From the NCBI GenBank assembly GCA_030267565.1, contig BRXU01000001.1, positions 186,001 to 250,000 of the forward strand: a DNA stretch of 64,000 nucleotides, written 5' to 3'. Made by a program: the position numbers and the translations under genes. Below are positions 46,024 to 58,340 of the stretch, piece by piece. The notes beneath the pieces were generated by a model. It was not told the origin of the DNA, made no database searches, and saw nothing but the letters and a program-made list of their open reading frames with translations. This DNA comes from Pleodorina starrii. Its lineage: Eukaryota > Chlorophyta > Chlorophyceae > Chlamydomonadales > Volvocaceae. Position 1 is the stretch's first letter, and every line of letters starts with the position of its first letter.

Positions 46024-46053
46024 ACCCTGGAGCCCGTCAGTGGGCTCCAGGGT
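46024..46053. other. Perfect 12-bp stem hairpin
   Basis: ACCCTGGAGCCC (46024-46035), loop GTCAGT, then the exact complement 46042-46053. Role unknown. Confidence 0.8.
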
Positions 46054-46079
46054 GTTATCACATAACATACAACACATAA

Positions 46080-46620
46080 GGAGCACCGTTACCCATCAGC
46101 AACGAAAGCATTCCAGGCTTCAAATGAAGGTGCGTGTTGCCGTACGATTGCCGGACAAAGCACTATCACCCTTCGCCGTCCAAGGACAGCAATGGCGTCA
46201 TTCTTCGCCATCCAAAGCCACCCAGCGCATTCGGTGCACGCACATTCCAACCCCATTGTGTGCATCGCTCCACGCAATCAATTCACATAGAATCAAACAA
46301 CACAACAGCATCACCGTTACCCATCAGAAACCATCCCAGGCGTCAAATGGAATGCTTGTGCGCATTGCCGTACCGTTGCCGGACAATGCACTATCAGCCT
46401 TCGCCGGCCAAGGACACTCATGGCGTCATCCTTCGCCGTCCAATGAGACAAATCGCTTTCGGTTCATGCCCATTCCAGCCCCATTCTGTGCTTTGCTGCA
46501 CGCAATTCGTTCACCAAAAAACTTCAAGCACCGCGCACGCGCCGTTACCCATCAGCAACCATCCCAGGCGTCAAATGAATGTGGGCGCTGCCGTACCCTT
46601 CACCCGTCCCAACTGACGGG
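46080..46620. repeat. 228-bp tandem repeat, about 2.3 copies
   Basis: CCGTTACCCATCAGCAACC-like starts recur at about 46086, 46314 and 46542. Units contain GCCGTACGATTGCCGGACAA-type sequence. Moderately diverged. Confidence 0.85.
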
Positions 46621-47129
46621 CTAAAGAGGTTTTCCCCCACCCCGCATCCTAAAGAGGTTTTCCAGGAGCATGGTCGGCGCTCCTTGTCTCTGACTCATTC
46701 ACGCTTCGTGCGTCGTGCGGGCTTGGTGCTGGTGGGCCCTGGTGGCTTTGCGTTTGGCACCCCTTTGCGGGTGCCCCTGGGGTAGGATGAACAGGATGTC
46801 TAGCCTGTACGGCTAGCGACCGGTGTGAAAACCGGTCCCCCTTGTAAATTCCGCATCCTAAAGAGGTGGCTGCGGCCGAGAATCAAGAATTGTCTTCGTT
46901 TTATTTGCTGAGAATGCTCGATCGACAAGGAAGCATGTCGCCAATTCTATGGTCGGTCGTCCTCCGCCGAGGCAGCTGACCGCCGCACCTCCGAGATATT
47001 TGCTTTATTTACAAAGATCGAGAGTAAATTTAAAAAAAAGCTGGGAGGATTGATGGCGCTGTAGAGCTAGTACGTATGCCGGTGCGTGCGTGTATGAGCG
47101 AGGTCTGTCCAGTCGATTGAGTTACGTAC
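46621..47129. other. Unassigned sequence
   Basis: Contains three CCTAAAGAGGT motifs and short inverted pairs (GACCGGTGTGAAAACCGGTC near 46819). No supported gene. Confidence 0.4.
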
Positions 47130-47288
47130 CTTGATGTCCGCATCGTCTGCCACCATGCACACAAATCCAGCGCCTTGCGCTGTGCGCAGTAGAGCTTGAA
47201 TGCAACAGATGATGATGCACATCAGCAAGCGCCGGGCGCAGCGCTGCTGACGCGAGTCGTTCAACATCGCCGTCGCTGGACTTGCCAT
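47130..47288 (-). CDS. Long minus-strand gene: first coding exon with signal-like segment
   Basis: ATG at 47288; 53 codons ending in a phase-0 donor GTACGT. It has Arg-rich residues, then the hydrophobic stretch LLMCIIICCIQALL and a small-residue region before FVCMVADDADIK, as in a secretory signal peptide followed by the mature start. It is on the same strand and in order with the downstream extracellular exons. Several ATGs are possible; the second (MLNDSRQQ) would give a more usual signal peptide length. The link to the other exons is inferred from order, strand and topology. Confidence 0.45.
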
Positions 47289-47832
47289 TCGTTAGCAAGT
47301 CCGGACGCAGCGCTTTCTCCCCCTGCAGTGCGTGGTTTCCAAAGACCGAAATTAATTATGCATGTAGATGGCAGATAAATACGTACCGGCGACTGGCGCG
47401 GCGACTGCTGGCCAATGATGCGCACAGCTGGTGACGAGCCCCGCCCGTTTCCCTTCCCATCCGTCCCAGCAGCCTGAGTGCCGCAGCTTGCAGCAGCGCC
47501 CGCGCTCAAGTTGTGATTTCAAGCACAGCCGTTCGCCAACAGCCTCTTACCTCTTTGAAGCGTCGACACTGGTCGGCAGGGTGCAGTGCGACTTTGTCGC
47601 AATTCGCCAAAATACCACGTCGCCAAAAGTCGCTATCATTCTCGCCAATGTGGCCCGATTTACGACTTGGCGAGTATAACAGTCGTACTGTCGTACATCT
47701 TATCGGCGTGCGGGATTCTTCCCAAACTGCCAAACTCGCGCGTGACTATTACAGGCTGTTGAACTGAACATATAAGCGTGTCCTGGTGTCTAGGCGTCTT
47801 GCTATCTGGAGGCATATTCTTCTGTCCCATGG

Positions 47833-47863
<31 letters not shown>

Positions 47864-47964
47864 GTATTCAGATCGTCCGAGTGACTTGTTCGCGAACATG
47901 GGTATTTAATGCTTCAGATCAGAGGCTTCTATTGTTACAGATGTATACAGAATGTATATATTTG
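47289..47964. other. Presumed upstream region of the minus-strand gene
   Basis: AT-rich pockets, including a possible TATA-like ATTTATC near 47378 on the minus strand, and a CAT trinucleotide run at 47833-47862. Promoter assignment is inference from position. Confidence 0.3.
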
Positions 47965-48490
47965 ATTTGTTACGGACGTTTTGTTACGGATGTTTTGTTA
48001 TTACGGTTAGCTATGTTTTGTTATTACGGTTAGCTATGTTTTGTTACGGATGTATACCTGTACTGTCTTAGGCGTACAGCAGTTTCTACTAAGCCAGTGG
48101 ACGTACTTTTCCACTGGAGTAGTAGACGACTTTTGACATTTGTAAAACAAATTGCTTAATATCTTTAATAGTAATGCATTTAAGTGACTGACACTATTTT
48201 TTTATGAAATTCGAGGAGCGTTGCGACATCCCGCCGGGATGCCAGTGGTCAGGGCGGCGGATAGTTTGCCTAGGCGTCAAGCTCCTCACTCTACTTTGGC
48301 ATTACTTCTTAGAGCTGACAAGGTAGTCCTCACAGACAAGAAACTCAAAGAGCTAAAACGTCTCAATAGGAATTGTCGCGGGGATGACTGCCTCTCAGCT
48401 CCGCTATTCAATTCCACTCAGCATGTTAGGAGAGAGAAGATAGGCTGGATTTCGGTGTGAAGCTGTCAGGGGCTGGCGTACAGTGGACCT

Positions 48491-49310
48491 GCCTGGGAGT
48501 GTTGACACCACCACCCAGTGCCGTGCTGTCGGGGTGGCGGGTCGCGACTCGCATCCCTGTTCGCCCCTGAGCCTGGTTTCCGCAGGGCATGTGCGTGGTC
48601 CGCACTGACTTCCACTAGCTTAGTAGAAACGGTTGCGGTTTGTACTACTGCAGTAGCCGCGCGCGGCAGCGTGGCTCGTTAACGTTGCATATCAGGGGCT
48701 GCCTGGATCTGCCTGGGAGTGTTGACACCACCACCCAGTGCCGTACTGTCGGGGTGGCGGGTCGCGACTCGCATCCCTGTTTGCCCGTCAGCATGGTTTC
48801 CGCAGGGCAGGTGCGTGGTGCGCACTGATTTCCACTAGCTTAGTAGAAACGGTTGCGGTTTCTACTACTGCAGTAGCCGCGCGCGGCAGCGCGGCTCATT
48901 AACGTTGCATATCAGGGGCTGCCTGGATCTGCCTGGGAGTGTTGACACCACCACCCAGTGCCGTACTGTCGGGGTGGCGGGTCGCGACTCGCATCCCTGT
49001 TTGCCCCTCAGCATGGTTTCCGCAGGGCAGGTGCGTGGTGCGCACTGATTTCCACTAGCTTAGTAGAAACGGTTGCGGTTTCTACTACTGTAGTAGCCGC
49101 GCGCGGCAGCGTGGCTCGTTAACGTTGCATATCAGGGGCTGCCTGGATCTGCCTGGGAGTGTTGACACCACCACCCAGTGCCGTACTGTCGGGGTGGCGG
49201 GTTTGCGCACTGATTTCCACTAGCTTAGTAGAAACGGTTGCGGTTTCTACTACTGTAGTAGCAGCACGCGGCAGCGCGGCTCATTAACGTTGCATATCAG
49301 GGTCTGCCGT
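48491..49310. repeat. 220-bp tandem repeat, four units
   Basis: GCCTGGGAGTGTTGACACCA begins at 48491, 48711, 48931 and 49151, exactly 220 apart; the last unit is shortened internally. Confidence 0.95.
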
Positions 49311-50857
49311 ACAGTGGACCTCACAAACGGACTTCACCACTAGATTCGTCATATCAAAAAACGGTGGGGGCTATGTTGTTGCTGCAAGATTCCGACTTTT
49401 GCATGTGTCGGGTGGGTGGCCCGTGGGTCCTGAGGGCAGAAGGCTTGGGAGTGTTGTGTCACGTATTCTGATACGCTGCGCTGTTAATAACTGTCTGCAT
49501 TCGAATAAGTAACTGTCTTAACTAACTGCTAATAACTGTCGGCAGGTCTGAGTGATGCATCTGTGCATGCGAATAATAATCTGAATATGCATAATATCTG
49601 TATGCATATATCTGTAAAGGTTATGCTGTCTGGGCGTATCCTTGGGGCCGACGTACTCTGACGGCGGTCGAGACATCTGGTCTCTGGTAGTGCTGAGCCG
49701 TATCGGGAGTCTGTCCGATACTCACTCTGGGCTGCACTTCACTTCTCGGTCTGAGTCCGGTTGAGAGTATACTCTCCTATGGAGATTCTACTACGGATGT
49801 ACTACAAGCGTGATCTGCACACGCTCCACGAGACTCGTGGATACTTAAGGCTAATCATATCTCTCAATCGGCGGTTTTCACTGCCACCACAGCAGTGGAC
49901 TATCTTAGCTATTTTCATTACACAACAGGGAGGCGGCCGCCGGCCCAGTGCCGGAGACTAGTGTACCTCGGATTGAAAAACGGACTTCACCACTTGATTC
50001 GTCATATCAGAAAACGGTGGGGGCTATGTTGTTGCTGCAAGATTCCGACTTTTGCATGTGTCGGGTGGGTGGCCCGTGGGTCCTGAGGGCAGAAGGCTTG
50101 GGAGGCGGCCGCCGGCCCAGTGCCGGAGACCAGTGTACCTCGGATTGAAAAACGGACTTCACCACTTGATTCGTCATATCCGAAAACGGTGGGGGCTATG
50201 TTGTTGCTGCAAGATTCCGACTTTTGCATGTGTGGGGTGGGTGGCCCGTGGGTCCTGAGGGCTGGCTGCCGGCCCAGTGCAGCAACCAGGTCGTGGGGCA
50301 AACAGGGATGCGCGTCGCGACCCGCCACCCCGACAGTACGGCACAGGTTGGGTGCAAACACTACCAGGCAGGCCCACTGTACGGCAGCCCCTGACATGCA
50401 ACGTTAATGAGCCGCGCTGCCGCGCGCGGCTACTACAGTAGTAGAAACCACATTCGTTTCTACTAACCTAGTGGAAATCTGTGCGAACCCACGCACATGC
50501 CCTGTGGAAACCAGGCTTTGGGGCACATGCGTGATACGCGTCGCGACCCTCCACCCCGACAGTACGGCACAGGTTGGGTGCAAACACTACCAGGCAGGTC
50601 CACTGTACGGCAGCCCCTGACATGCAACGTTAATGAACCGCTCTGCCGCGTGCGGCTACTACAGTAGTAGAAACCACATTCGTTTCTACTAACCTAGTGG
50701 AAATCTGTGCGAACCCACGCACATGCCCTGTTTTGGGGCAAACAGGGATGCGAGTCGCAACCCGCTACCCCGACAGTACGGCACAGGTAGGGAGATGTGG
50801 ACGGGGGGGGGCAGCAGGAGGCTGGGGTTGACGCTGTGGGCGCTTTGTGGGCTCCGT

Positions 50858-51511
50858 TTACAACAAACGCTCCCAACCCCAAGTCTCAGATTGCCCCCCC
50901 TTACGCCTTCTCCCCATCGCGGCTTTGGCCTCGTGTTTTCTCTGTCTGTCTCTCTCTGTCTGCCTATCTCTGTGTGTCTGTCCCCCAAACCCCCCTGGGC
51001 ATTGGATGGAGTACCCCTGACCCCCACCCGCCCGCGCTGCTTGCTGACGGGCATTAGTATCGGCTCTGCTGCGGGCTGTGGTCTGAGTTATGCTTGCTCC
51101 GAGTGGGCTGTCGAATCCGTCGTCAGGCGGGCTGGGGGGCGGTGGGGTTGGGGAAGGCGGGGGATTCGTGTCGGCGTGGGGGCCCGAGCGTGGCCCAGGG
51201 CCGGGGTCAGGGTCGGCCGTCTCGCTGTCTTCGGAGCTTGACTCATTTGCCCTCCTTTGACGAAGCTTGAAGAAATGATCTAATGGTCGAGTCTCAGTAA
51301 GCCGTGGCTTCTTGTTAGGGCTGTCATCATTTAACTGCACTTGGACCCGCTTGCGGCCAAGCTTGCTACGATCCGACACGGAAGTAAACTTCCTGCTGTC
51401 AAAACCATGGTCTACTCCATCTCTGGACATGTTGCCGAGGTGGTGAGAGCGGATGCCGACGAGCTGCCCCGCCAAGAAGCCGCCGGCCGGCTCGGGGCAT
51501 TTAAGCTTCAA
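50858..51511 (-). CDS. Possible protein-coding frame inside the foldback element
   Basis: The minus-strand frame includes RKRVQVQLNDDSPNKKPRLT, PLDHFFKLRQRRANESSSED and then a Pro-rich part. A basic NKKPRL patch resembles a nuclear localisation signal. No family recognised; a plus-strand frame at 51341-51634 is also open, so the strand is not certain. Confidence 0.25.
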   Translation of the reverse strand: MKLKCPEPAGGFLAGQLVGIRSHHLGNMSRDGVDHGFDSRKFTSVSDRSKLGRKRVQVQLNDDSPNKKPRLTETRPLDHFFKLRQRRANESSSEDSETADPDPGPGPRSGPHADTNPPPSPTPPPPSPPDDGFDSPLGASITQTTARSRADTNARQQAARAGGGQGYSIQCPGGFGGQTHRDRQTERDRQRKHEAKAAMGRRRKGGQSETWGWERLL

Positions 51512-51835
51512 TCCTTAAGAACTATAGATGAACACAAGAAGTATTACGGCCACGAGGGTAAAGCAGTGCAGGTAGGTACTGGCACATCCGGGAACATTAC
51601 GAGCCAAGGGCTGGCTAAGAATCCAGCATCATAAACTAATTATGTGTACTGTAATAACGTATTGTATAATAAAAGAACAAGCGCTGCGGAGTTTGTGTCT
51701 ACTGATGTAGTGGAAAAGTACGTCCACTGGAGTAGTAGAAACCGCTGTAACAGTGAGCTGTCTGTACATACATATGCATGCATACATCCGTAACAAAAGA
51801 TATCCGTAACAAAGCATATCTTTTCTTACGAATGA

Positions 51836-52277
51836 TACGGATGCATATATACACAAGAAGAGCCTGCGGCGATCCCTCGCGATCCCGGAATTTTGGTCGC
51901 GCCGTAGAGTTGTGGAACGCGTGGGTTGATAGAAAGACGGGCGACAGTCAGTGTGGATTGCAGGTTCCGTCTCGCACGGGGTCCAGATATGACGAACCTC
52001 GCTCTATCCCACGCAATGATTATTATCAACACAATCAGCATACTACAGCTAACGCCGGAAGCACTTTCGGTGCACGTGGTCAACCAACTGGCTGGACCTC
52101 TCACGAGAACCTGTAAATGCCTAGGTTAAAACCAGTCCGGACGGTAATGCGGCACCGCGTGCACAACCCAGTTCCGCGGGGCTGTCGGTCCACACGGCAG
52201 TTTCACAGTTCCGCCGGCGCGGCGAAGTGGACGACACGCACGCCCAAGGTGTTGTTTTCGTCGCGAACCGTACCACA
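51836..52277. other. Unassigned sequence
   Basis: Begins with the CAAGAAGAGCCTGCGGCGATC repeat shared with 42890. No supported gene. Confidence 0.35.
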
Positions 52278-53150
52278 CTACCTTACCCTTTCTAGCCACG
52301 CTCTCTCTTGGTACCTGCGAACAAAGAGTGAGCCTCGGTTTTCGGTCCGCACAACGATGCTGCCTTTGCTGCCAGCATGATGCCATCTATCTTTCCTACC
52401 ATCCATGCAAGTCTTCCGCTCCAGGCCCATTCCCCGCACCCCCGCACCTGTCGCAGCCGCTGCTGATGCTGCTGCGCCGGTCGCTGTCACAGCTGCTTCT
52501 TCCGGGCGTTCAGCTGTTCGTGCCTGGCCAGCCGGCTCCTCCCACACATTCCTTGCCCCCAACAACCGGGCTGCGGTCCGCTCCCGGGCACTGTGCACAG
52601 CCTGCAGACGCGTGTTATTACTCCTCAACGTTGTAGCCCAAGGTGGGCCGCCCTGCCCCAGGAGCCATTCCAGTTCAGACCGCGACCCGTTGACGGTTGC
52701 TGCAACACTGTCTTGTACTAACGCGAGCTGCCCCAGGTACGCACTGACAGTGCTCCTTTGAGGAAGTGCCGAAGACATCAACGTATAGCGCTTGGCAAGC
52801 CGGCATTCTTGGCAAGCCGGCATTCTTGGCATTGGCAAGCCGGCATTCTTGGCAAGCCGGCATTCTTCCCTTTACTGTCGCGCGCATCCCGTCCCCACGC
52901 ACGACGCGCCCGCGGCCGGTCGCGGCCGCTGCTCATGCTGTTGCGCCGATCGCTGTCACAGCTGTGGCTTCCGGGCGTTCAGCTGTTCGTGCTAGGCCGG
53001 CCGGCCCTCCCACGCACTCCTTGCCTCCAACAACCGGGCTGCGACTCGCTCCTGAGCATCCAGCACAGCCCGCCGCTGAACATGTTGGGATTGTTGGCTC
53101 TGCTGGGCTGTCCCGTCAACCAACAAGCGGACTGCTGCCCGCTGCCGGGC
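52278..53150 (-). CDS. Ala/Arg-rich exons downstream of the proline-rich gene
   Basis: Minus-strand frames read VLDAQERVAARLLEARSAWE (near 53040) and VHSARERTAARLLGARNVWE (near 52570), an apparent duplicated exon, followed by Ala-rich sequence. Between them, QLALVQDSVAATVNGSRSEL looks like coding. Helical, coiled-coil-like; no family recognised. Possibly the 3' end of the proline-rich gene. Confidence 0.3.
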
Positions 53151-53275
53151 CTCGAAGCAGTGCCAAGCCCGGGCGGTGGGCTCCGAGTCTCTACTCCTCC
53201 TCGCGCAAACGCAATCCATCAGGCACGAAGCAGTGCCAAGCCCGGGCGGTGGGCTCCTGGCGGGAACTGCTAACA
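53150..53275. repeat. 73-bp minisatellite, small outlier
   Basis: Two units of the GCACGAAGCAGTGCCAAGCC repeat flanking copy B on its 3' side. Confidence 0.85.
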
Positions 53276-54115
53276 TGGGCTCCTGCTCCTGCAGGTCCTG
53301 CTCCCGCTTCCGCTCGCAGACCAGGTGGGGCTGAGGAGCGGGATCTGAAACCGGGGCGGGGCTGCTGCTGCCCGCGTGCGCGAGCTTCGGGTCGCCAGTC
53401 GGCCTTGCTGCGCTGCGGCTGTGGCAACGGCTGCCGCGCCTGCGGCTGCTATTTCCGTCGCTGCAGTGCCATACCGGGCCACCACTTTGAATGCGGCCTT
53501 CTGAACCTACGGGGGAATGGCGGGGCAGGAGGAGCAGGAGAAAAGAAGGGCAATGAGTGTCATCGCTTCCGGACGGCAACACCGGCTCTACATCTCTGCG
53601 GAACCTAACTCCTCAATGAACGGCTCAAATAAGGCGGCTACAATGACCTTTAATGCGTGTTGAGCCTGAATACCAGCTTTCTCTTTCCGCCTTCCCCGCC
53701 GCAAAGTTTACAATCCCAACTTACCCCAGCCGCCTTCCAACCGTTGGTCGGCGCAGCGAGCCTGAAACCGTGGCCATGGCGCACCCGCTTCCCTTCGGCC
53801 TCATGCTCCGTCGACGGCGGCGAGGGGCTGCTGGGCGGCTCTGTCGACGGCGGCGAGGGGCTTGGAATCTCCGGCGACGGCGGCGACGGGCTTGGCAGCT
53901 CCGACGACGGCGGACAGGGGCTGGACGGCTCCGTCGGCGGCGACGAGTTGCAGGGCGGGTCAAGCGGCGGCGGCGAGAGGCTGGGCGGGTCCGGCGACGG
54001 CGGCGAGGGGCTGGGCGACTCTCGCGAAGGCGGCGAGGGGCTCGGCGGCTCCCGCGACGGCGGCGAGTGGCCGTGCGGCTCCGGTGCCGGCGGCGAGGGG
54101 CTGGGCGGCGGCACG
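53275..54115 (-). pseudogene. Proline-rich protein gene, copy B (frameshifted)
   Basis: Minus-strand hinge [22 protein letters not shown], then [16 protein letters not shown], where a 1-base loss relative to copy A (near 53655) breaks the frame before the [14 protein letters not shown] block. The next block ([20 protein letters not shown]) is retained. It is a duplicate of 55860-56300 with about 370 bp of near-identical sequence. Confidence 0.5.
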
Positions 54116-55840
54116 AAGCAGTGCCAAGCCCGGGCGGTGGGCTCCGAGTCTCTACCCCTCCTGGCGCAAACGCAACCCATCAGGCACGAAGCAGTGCCAA
54201 GCCCGGGCGGTGGGCTCCGAGTCGCACCTCCCCCCGGCGCAAACGCAACCCATCAGGCACGAAGCAGTGCCAAGTCTCCGAGTCTCTACCCAAGGCTCCG
54301 AGTCTCTACCCCTCTCGGCGCAAAAATATAAGCCCTCAGGCACGAAGCAATGCCAAGTCCGGGCGGTGGGCTCCGAGTCTCTACCACTCCACGCGCAAAC
54401 GCAAGCCCTCAGGCACGAAGCGGTGCCAAGCCCGGGCGGTGGGCTCCGAGTCTCTACCCCTCCTCGCGTAAACGCAACCCCTCAGGCACGAAGCAGTGCC
54501 AAGCCCGGGCGGTGGGCTCCGAGTCTCTATCCCTCCTCGCGCAAACGCAACCCATCAGGCACGAAGCAGTGCCAAGCCCGGGCGGTGGGCTCCGAGTCGC
54601 ACCCCCCCGGCGCAAACGCAACCCATCAGGCACGAAGCGGTGCCAAGCCCGGGCGGTGGGCTCCGAGTCTCTATCCCTCCTCGCGCAAACGCAACCCATC
54701 AGGCACGAAGCAGTGCCAAGCCCGGGCGGTGGGCTCCGAGTCGCAACTCCCCCCAGCGCAAACGCAACCCATCAGGCACGAAGCAGTGCCAAGCCCAGGC
54801 GGTGGGCTCCGAGTCGCACCCCCCCGGCGCAAACGCAACCCATCAGGCACGAAGCGGTGCCAAGCCCGGGCGGTGGGCTCCGAGTCTCTATCCCTCCTCG
54901 CGCGAATGCAACCCATCAGGCACGAAGCGGTGCCAAGCCCGGGCGGTGGGCTCCGAGCCTCTACCCCTCCTCGCGCAAAAATGCAAGCCCTCAGGCACGA
55001 AGGGGTGCCAAGCCCGGGCGGTGGGCTCCGAGTCTCTACCCCTCTCGGCGCAAAAATGCAAGCCCTCAGGCATGAAGCAGTGCCAAGCCCGGACGGTGGG
55101 CTCCGAGTCGCACCTCCCCCCGGCGCAAACGCAACCCATCAGGCACGAAGCAGTGCCAAGCCCGGGCGGTGGGCTCCGAGTCGCACCTCCCCCCGGCGCA
55201 ACAATGCAAGCCCTCAGGCACGAAGCAGTGCCAAGCCCGGGCGGTGTGCTCCGAGTCTCTACCCCTCCTCGCGCAAACGCAAGCCCTCAGGCATGAAGCA
55301 GTGCCAAGCCCGGGCGGTGGGCTCCGAGTCTCTATCCCTCCTCGCGCAAACGCAAGCCCTCAGGCACGAAGCAGTGCCAAGCCCGGGCGGTGGGCTCCGA
55401 GTCTCTACCCCTCCTGGCGCAAACGCAACCCATCAGGCACGAAGCAGTGCCAAGCCCGGGCGGTGGGCTCCGAGTCGCACCTCCCCCCGGCGCAAACGCA
55501 ACCCATCAGGCACGAAGCAGTGCCAAGCCCGGGCGGTGGGCTCCGAGTCGCACCTCCCCCCGGCGCAAAAATGCAAGCCCTCAGGCACGAAGCAGTGCCA
55601 AGCCCGGGCGGTGTGCTCCGAGTCTCTACCCCTCCTCGCGCAAAAGCAACCCATCAGGCACGAAGAAGTGCCAAGCCATGGCGGTGGGCTCCGAGTCTCT
55701 AACCCTCCTCGCGCAAACGCAAGCCCTCAGGCACGAAGCGATGCCAAGCCCGGGCGGTGGGCTCAAAGTCGCTACCCCTCCTCGCGCAAACGCAAGCCCT
55801 CAGGCACGAAGCGGTGCCAAGGCCGGGCGGTTGGCTCCTG
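54110..55840. repeat. 69-73 bp minisatellite array 1
   Basis: About 24 units beginning GCACGAAGCAGTGCCAAGCC with two alternating subtypes (…TCTCTACCCCTCCTCG or …TCGCACCTCCCCCCGG). Each unit has two small hairpins (GGCACgaagcaGTGCC; AGCCCgggcggtGGGCT). Confidence 0.95.
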
Positions 55841-55859
55841 GCGGTAACTGCTAACATGG

Positions 55860-58308
55860 GCTTCTGCTCCTGCAGGTCCTGCTCCCACTGCTGCTCGCAG
55901 ACCAGGTGGGGCTGAGGAGCGGGATCTGAGGCCGGGGCGGGCTGTGCTGCTGTCCGCGTGCGCGGGCTTCGGGTCGCCAGTCGGCCTTGCTGCGCTGCGT
56001 CTGTGGCAACGGCTGCCGCGCCTGCGGCTGCTATTTCCGTCGCTGCAGTGCCATACCGGGCCACCACTTTGAATGCGGCCTTCTGAACCTACGGGGGAAT
56101 GGCGGGGCAGGAGGAGCAGGAGAAAAGAAGGGCAATGAGTGTCATCGCTTCCGGACGGCAACACCGGCTCTACATCTCTGCGGAACCTAACTCCTCAATG
56201 AACGGCTCAAATAAGGCGGCTACAATGACCTTGACCGCGGTGTTGTGCCTGAATACCAGCATTCTCTGCCCGCCTTCACCACCGCAGTGTTTATTATCCA
56301 ACTTACCCAAGCCGCCTTCCGGCCGTTGGTCGGCGCAGCGAGCCTGAAACCGTGGCCATGGCGACGCAGGGAAGAGCTGCGCCGGCGAGGGTGGCGAGGA
56401 GCTGGGCTGTGCCGGCGACGGCGGCGAGGGGCTGGGCGGCTCCAGCGACGGCGGCAAGGGGCTGGGCGGCTCCCGCGACGGCGGCGACGGCGGCGAGGGG
56501 CTGGGCGGCTCCGGCGACGGCGGCGACGGCGGCGAGGGGCTGGGCGGCTCCAGCGACGGCGGCGAGGGGCTGGGCGGCTCCGTCGACGGCGGCGAGGGGC
56601 TGGGCGGCTCCAGCGACGGCGGCGAGGGGCTGGGCGGCTCCGTCGACGGCGGCGAGGGGCTGGGCGGCTCCAGCGGCGGCGGTGGTGGCGGCGGGGGCGG
56701 CGGCGGCGGTGGTGGCGGCGGGGGCGGCGGCGGGGGGGGTGGTAGCAGTGGGGGCGGGGGTGGCGGGGGCGGTGGGGGGGGGGGGGGGGGCGGGGGGGGG
56801 GGGGGGGGTGGTAACGGCGGCGGCGGCGGTGGTGGCGGCGGCGGCGGTGGAGGAGGCGGCGGTGGTGGCGGCGGCGGTGGAAGCAGCGGCGGAGGAAGCG
56901 GCGGAGGCGGCGGTGGAGGCGACGGCGGCGGCGGTGGTGGCGGCGGCGGCGGCGGCGGGGGCGGGGGTGGCGGCGGCGGGGGCGGTGGTGGCGACGGTGG
57001 TGGCGGCGGCGGGGGAGGCGGCTGCGGGGGCGGCGGAGGCGGCGGCGGTGGTGACGGCGGCGGGGGCGGGGGTGGCGGCGGCAGTGGCGGCGGCGGGTCC
57101 GTCGACGGCGGCGAGGGGTTGGGCGGCTCCGTCGACGGCGGCGGTGGTGGCGGTATGGGCGGCGGCGGCGGTGGTGGCGGCTGGGGCGGCGGCGGCGGTG
57201 GTGGTAGCGGCCGGGCCGGTGGCGGCGGCGGGATCGGCGGGGTAAGCGGGGGTGGCGGCGGAAGTGGTGGTGGCGGAGGTGGAGGCGGCGGTGGCGGCGG
57301 CGGGGGCGGCGGCGGGGGCGGCGGCGGGGGCGGCGGCAGCAGGGCCGGCGGAAGCAGTGGGGGCGGTGGTGGCGGGGGCGGCGGCTGGGACGGTGGTGGT
57401 GGCGGCGGCGGTGGCAGCGGCGGTGGCGGCGAGGGCGGCGGGGGCGGCGGCGGCGATGGTGGCGGTGATGGCGGCGGCGGCGGTGCTTGCGGAGGTGGCG
57501 ACGGCCATGGCGGGGGCGGTGGCAGCGGCGGTGGCGGCGGCTGTGGTGGCGGCGGCGGCGGCGGCGGGGGCGGAGTTGGCGGCGGCGGGGGCGGTGGTGG
57601 CGTTGGAGGAGGCGGCGGCGGCGGGGGAGGCGGCAGCGGGGGCGGCGGAGGCGGCGGCGGTGGTGGCAGCGGCGGGGGCGGGGGTGGCGGCGGCAGTGGC
57701 GGCGGCGGCTCCGTCGACGGCGGCGTGGGGCTTGGCGGCTCCAGAGACGGCGGCGATGGGCTGGGCGGCTCCAACGACGGCGGCGAGGGGCTGGGCGGCT
57801 CCGTCGACGGCGGCGAGGGGTTGGGCGGCGGGGGCGGTGGTGGCGGTGATGGCGGCGGCGCCGGTGCTGGCGGAGGTGGCGACGGCCGTGGCGGGGTTGG
57901 TGGCAGCGGCGGCGGGGGCGGCGGGGGCGGCGGCGGGGGCGGCGGCGGCGGCGGCGGCATTGGTGGTGGCGGCGGCGGCGGGGGAGGCGGCGGCGGTGGC
58001 GTTGGTGGTGGCGGCGGCGGCGATGGTGGCGGCGGCGGTGGAGGCAGCGGCGGGGGCGGTGGAGGCGGCGGCGGCGGCGGCGGGGGCGGCGGCGGCGGCG
58101 GGGGCGTGGTTAGCGGCGGCGGGGGCAGTGGTGGCGGCGGAGGTGGCGGCGGCGGGGGCGGCGGCGGCGGTGGCGGCGGCGGGGGCGGCGGCGGGGGCTG
58201 TGGTGGCGGCGGCGGTGGCAGCGGCGGTGGCGGCGAGGGCGGCGGGGGCGGTGGTGGCGGTGATGGTGGCGGCGGCAGTGGAGGCAGCGGCGGGGGCGGT
58301 GGAGGCGG

Positions 58309-58340
<32 letters not shown>

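Larger units (their letters stand above)
47965..51835. mobile_element. Foldback-like element with long imperfect inverted arms
   Basis: The outer arms share inverted GTTACGGATGTA and CCAGTGGACGTACTTTTCCA (48103 region; inverse near 51710). Inside, a 220-bp unit is repeated four times on the plus strand (48491-49300) and reappears inverted at about 50280-50790. Units carry nested palindromes such as TAGTAGAAAC...GTTTCTACTA. The centre has three copies of another repeat (TGTTGTTGCTGCAAGATTCC at 49372, 50027 and 50199). No transposase is recognised. Confidence 0.7.

Noticed and set aside
46024..46053. Helitron 3' end
   Set aside because: The hairpin is not followed by CTRR and no matching 5' TC end or Rep/helicase was seen.
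48491..50790. CRISPR-like GTTTC...GAAAC repeats
   Set aside because: 220-bp period with conserved between-repeat sequence; part of a foldback-like element.
54110..55840. CRISPR-like array
   Set aside because: Units are contiguous with no unique spacers, and the setting is eukaryotic nuclear DNA.
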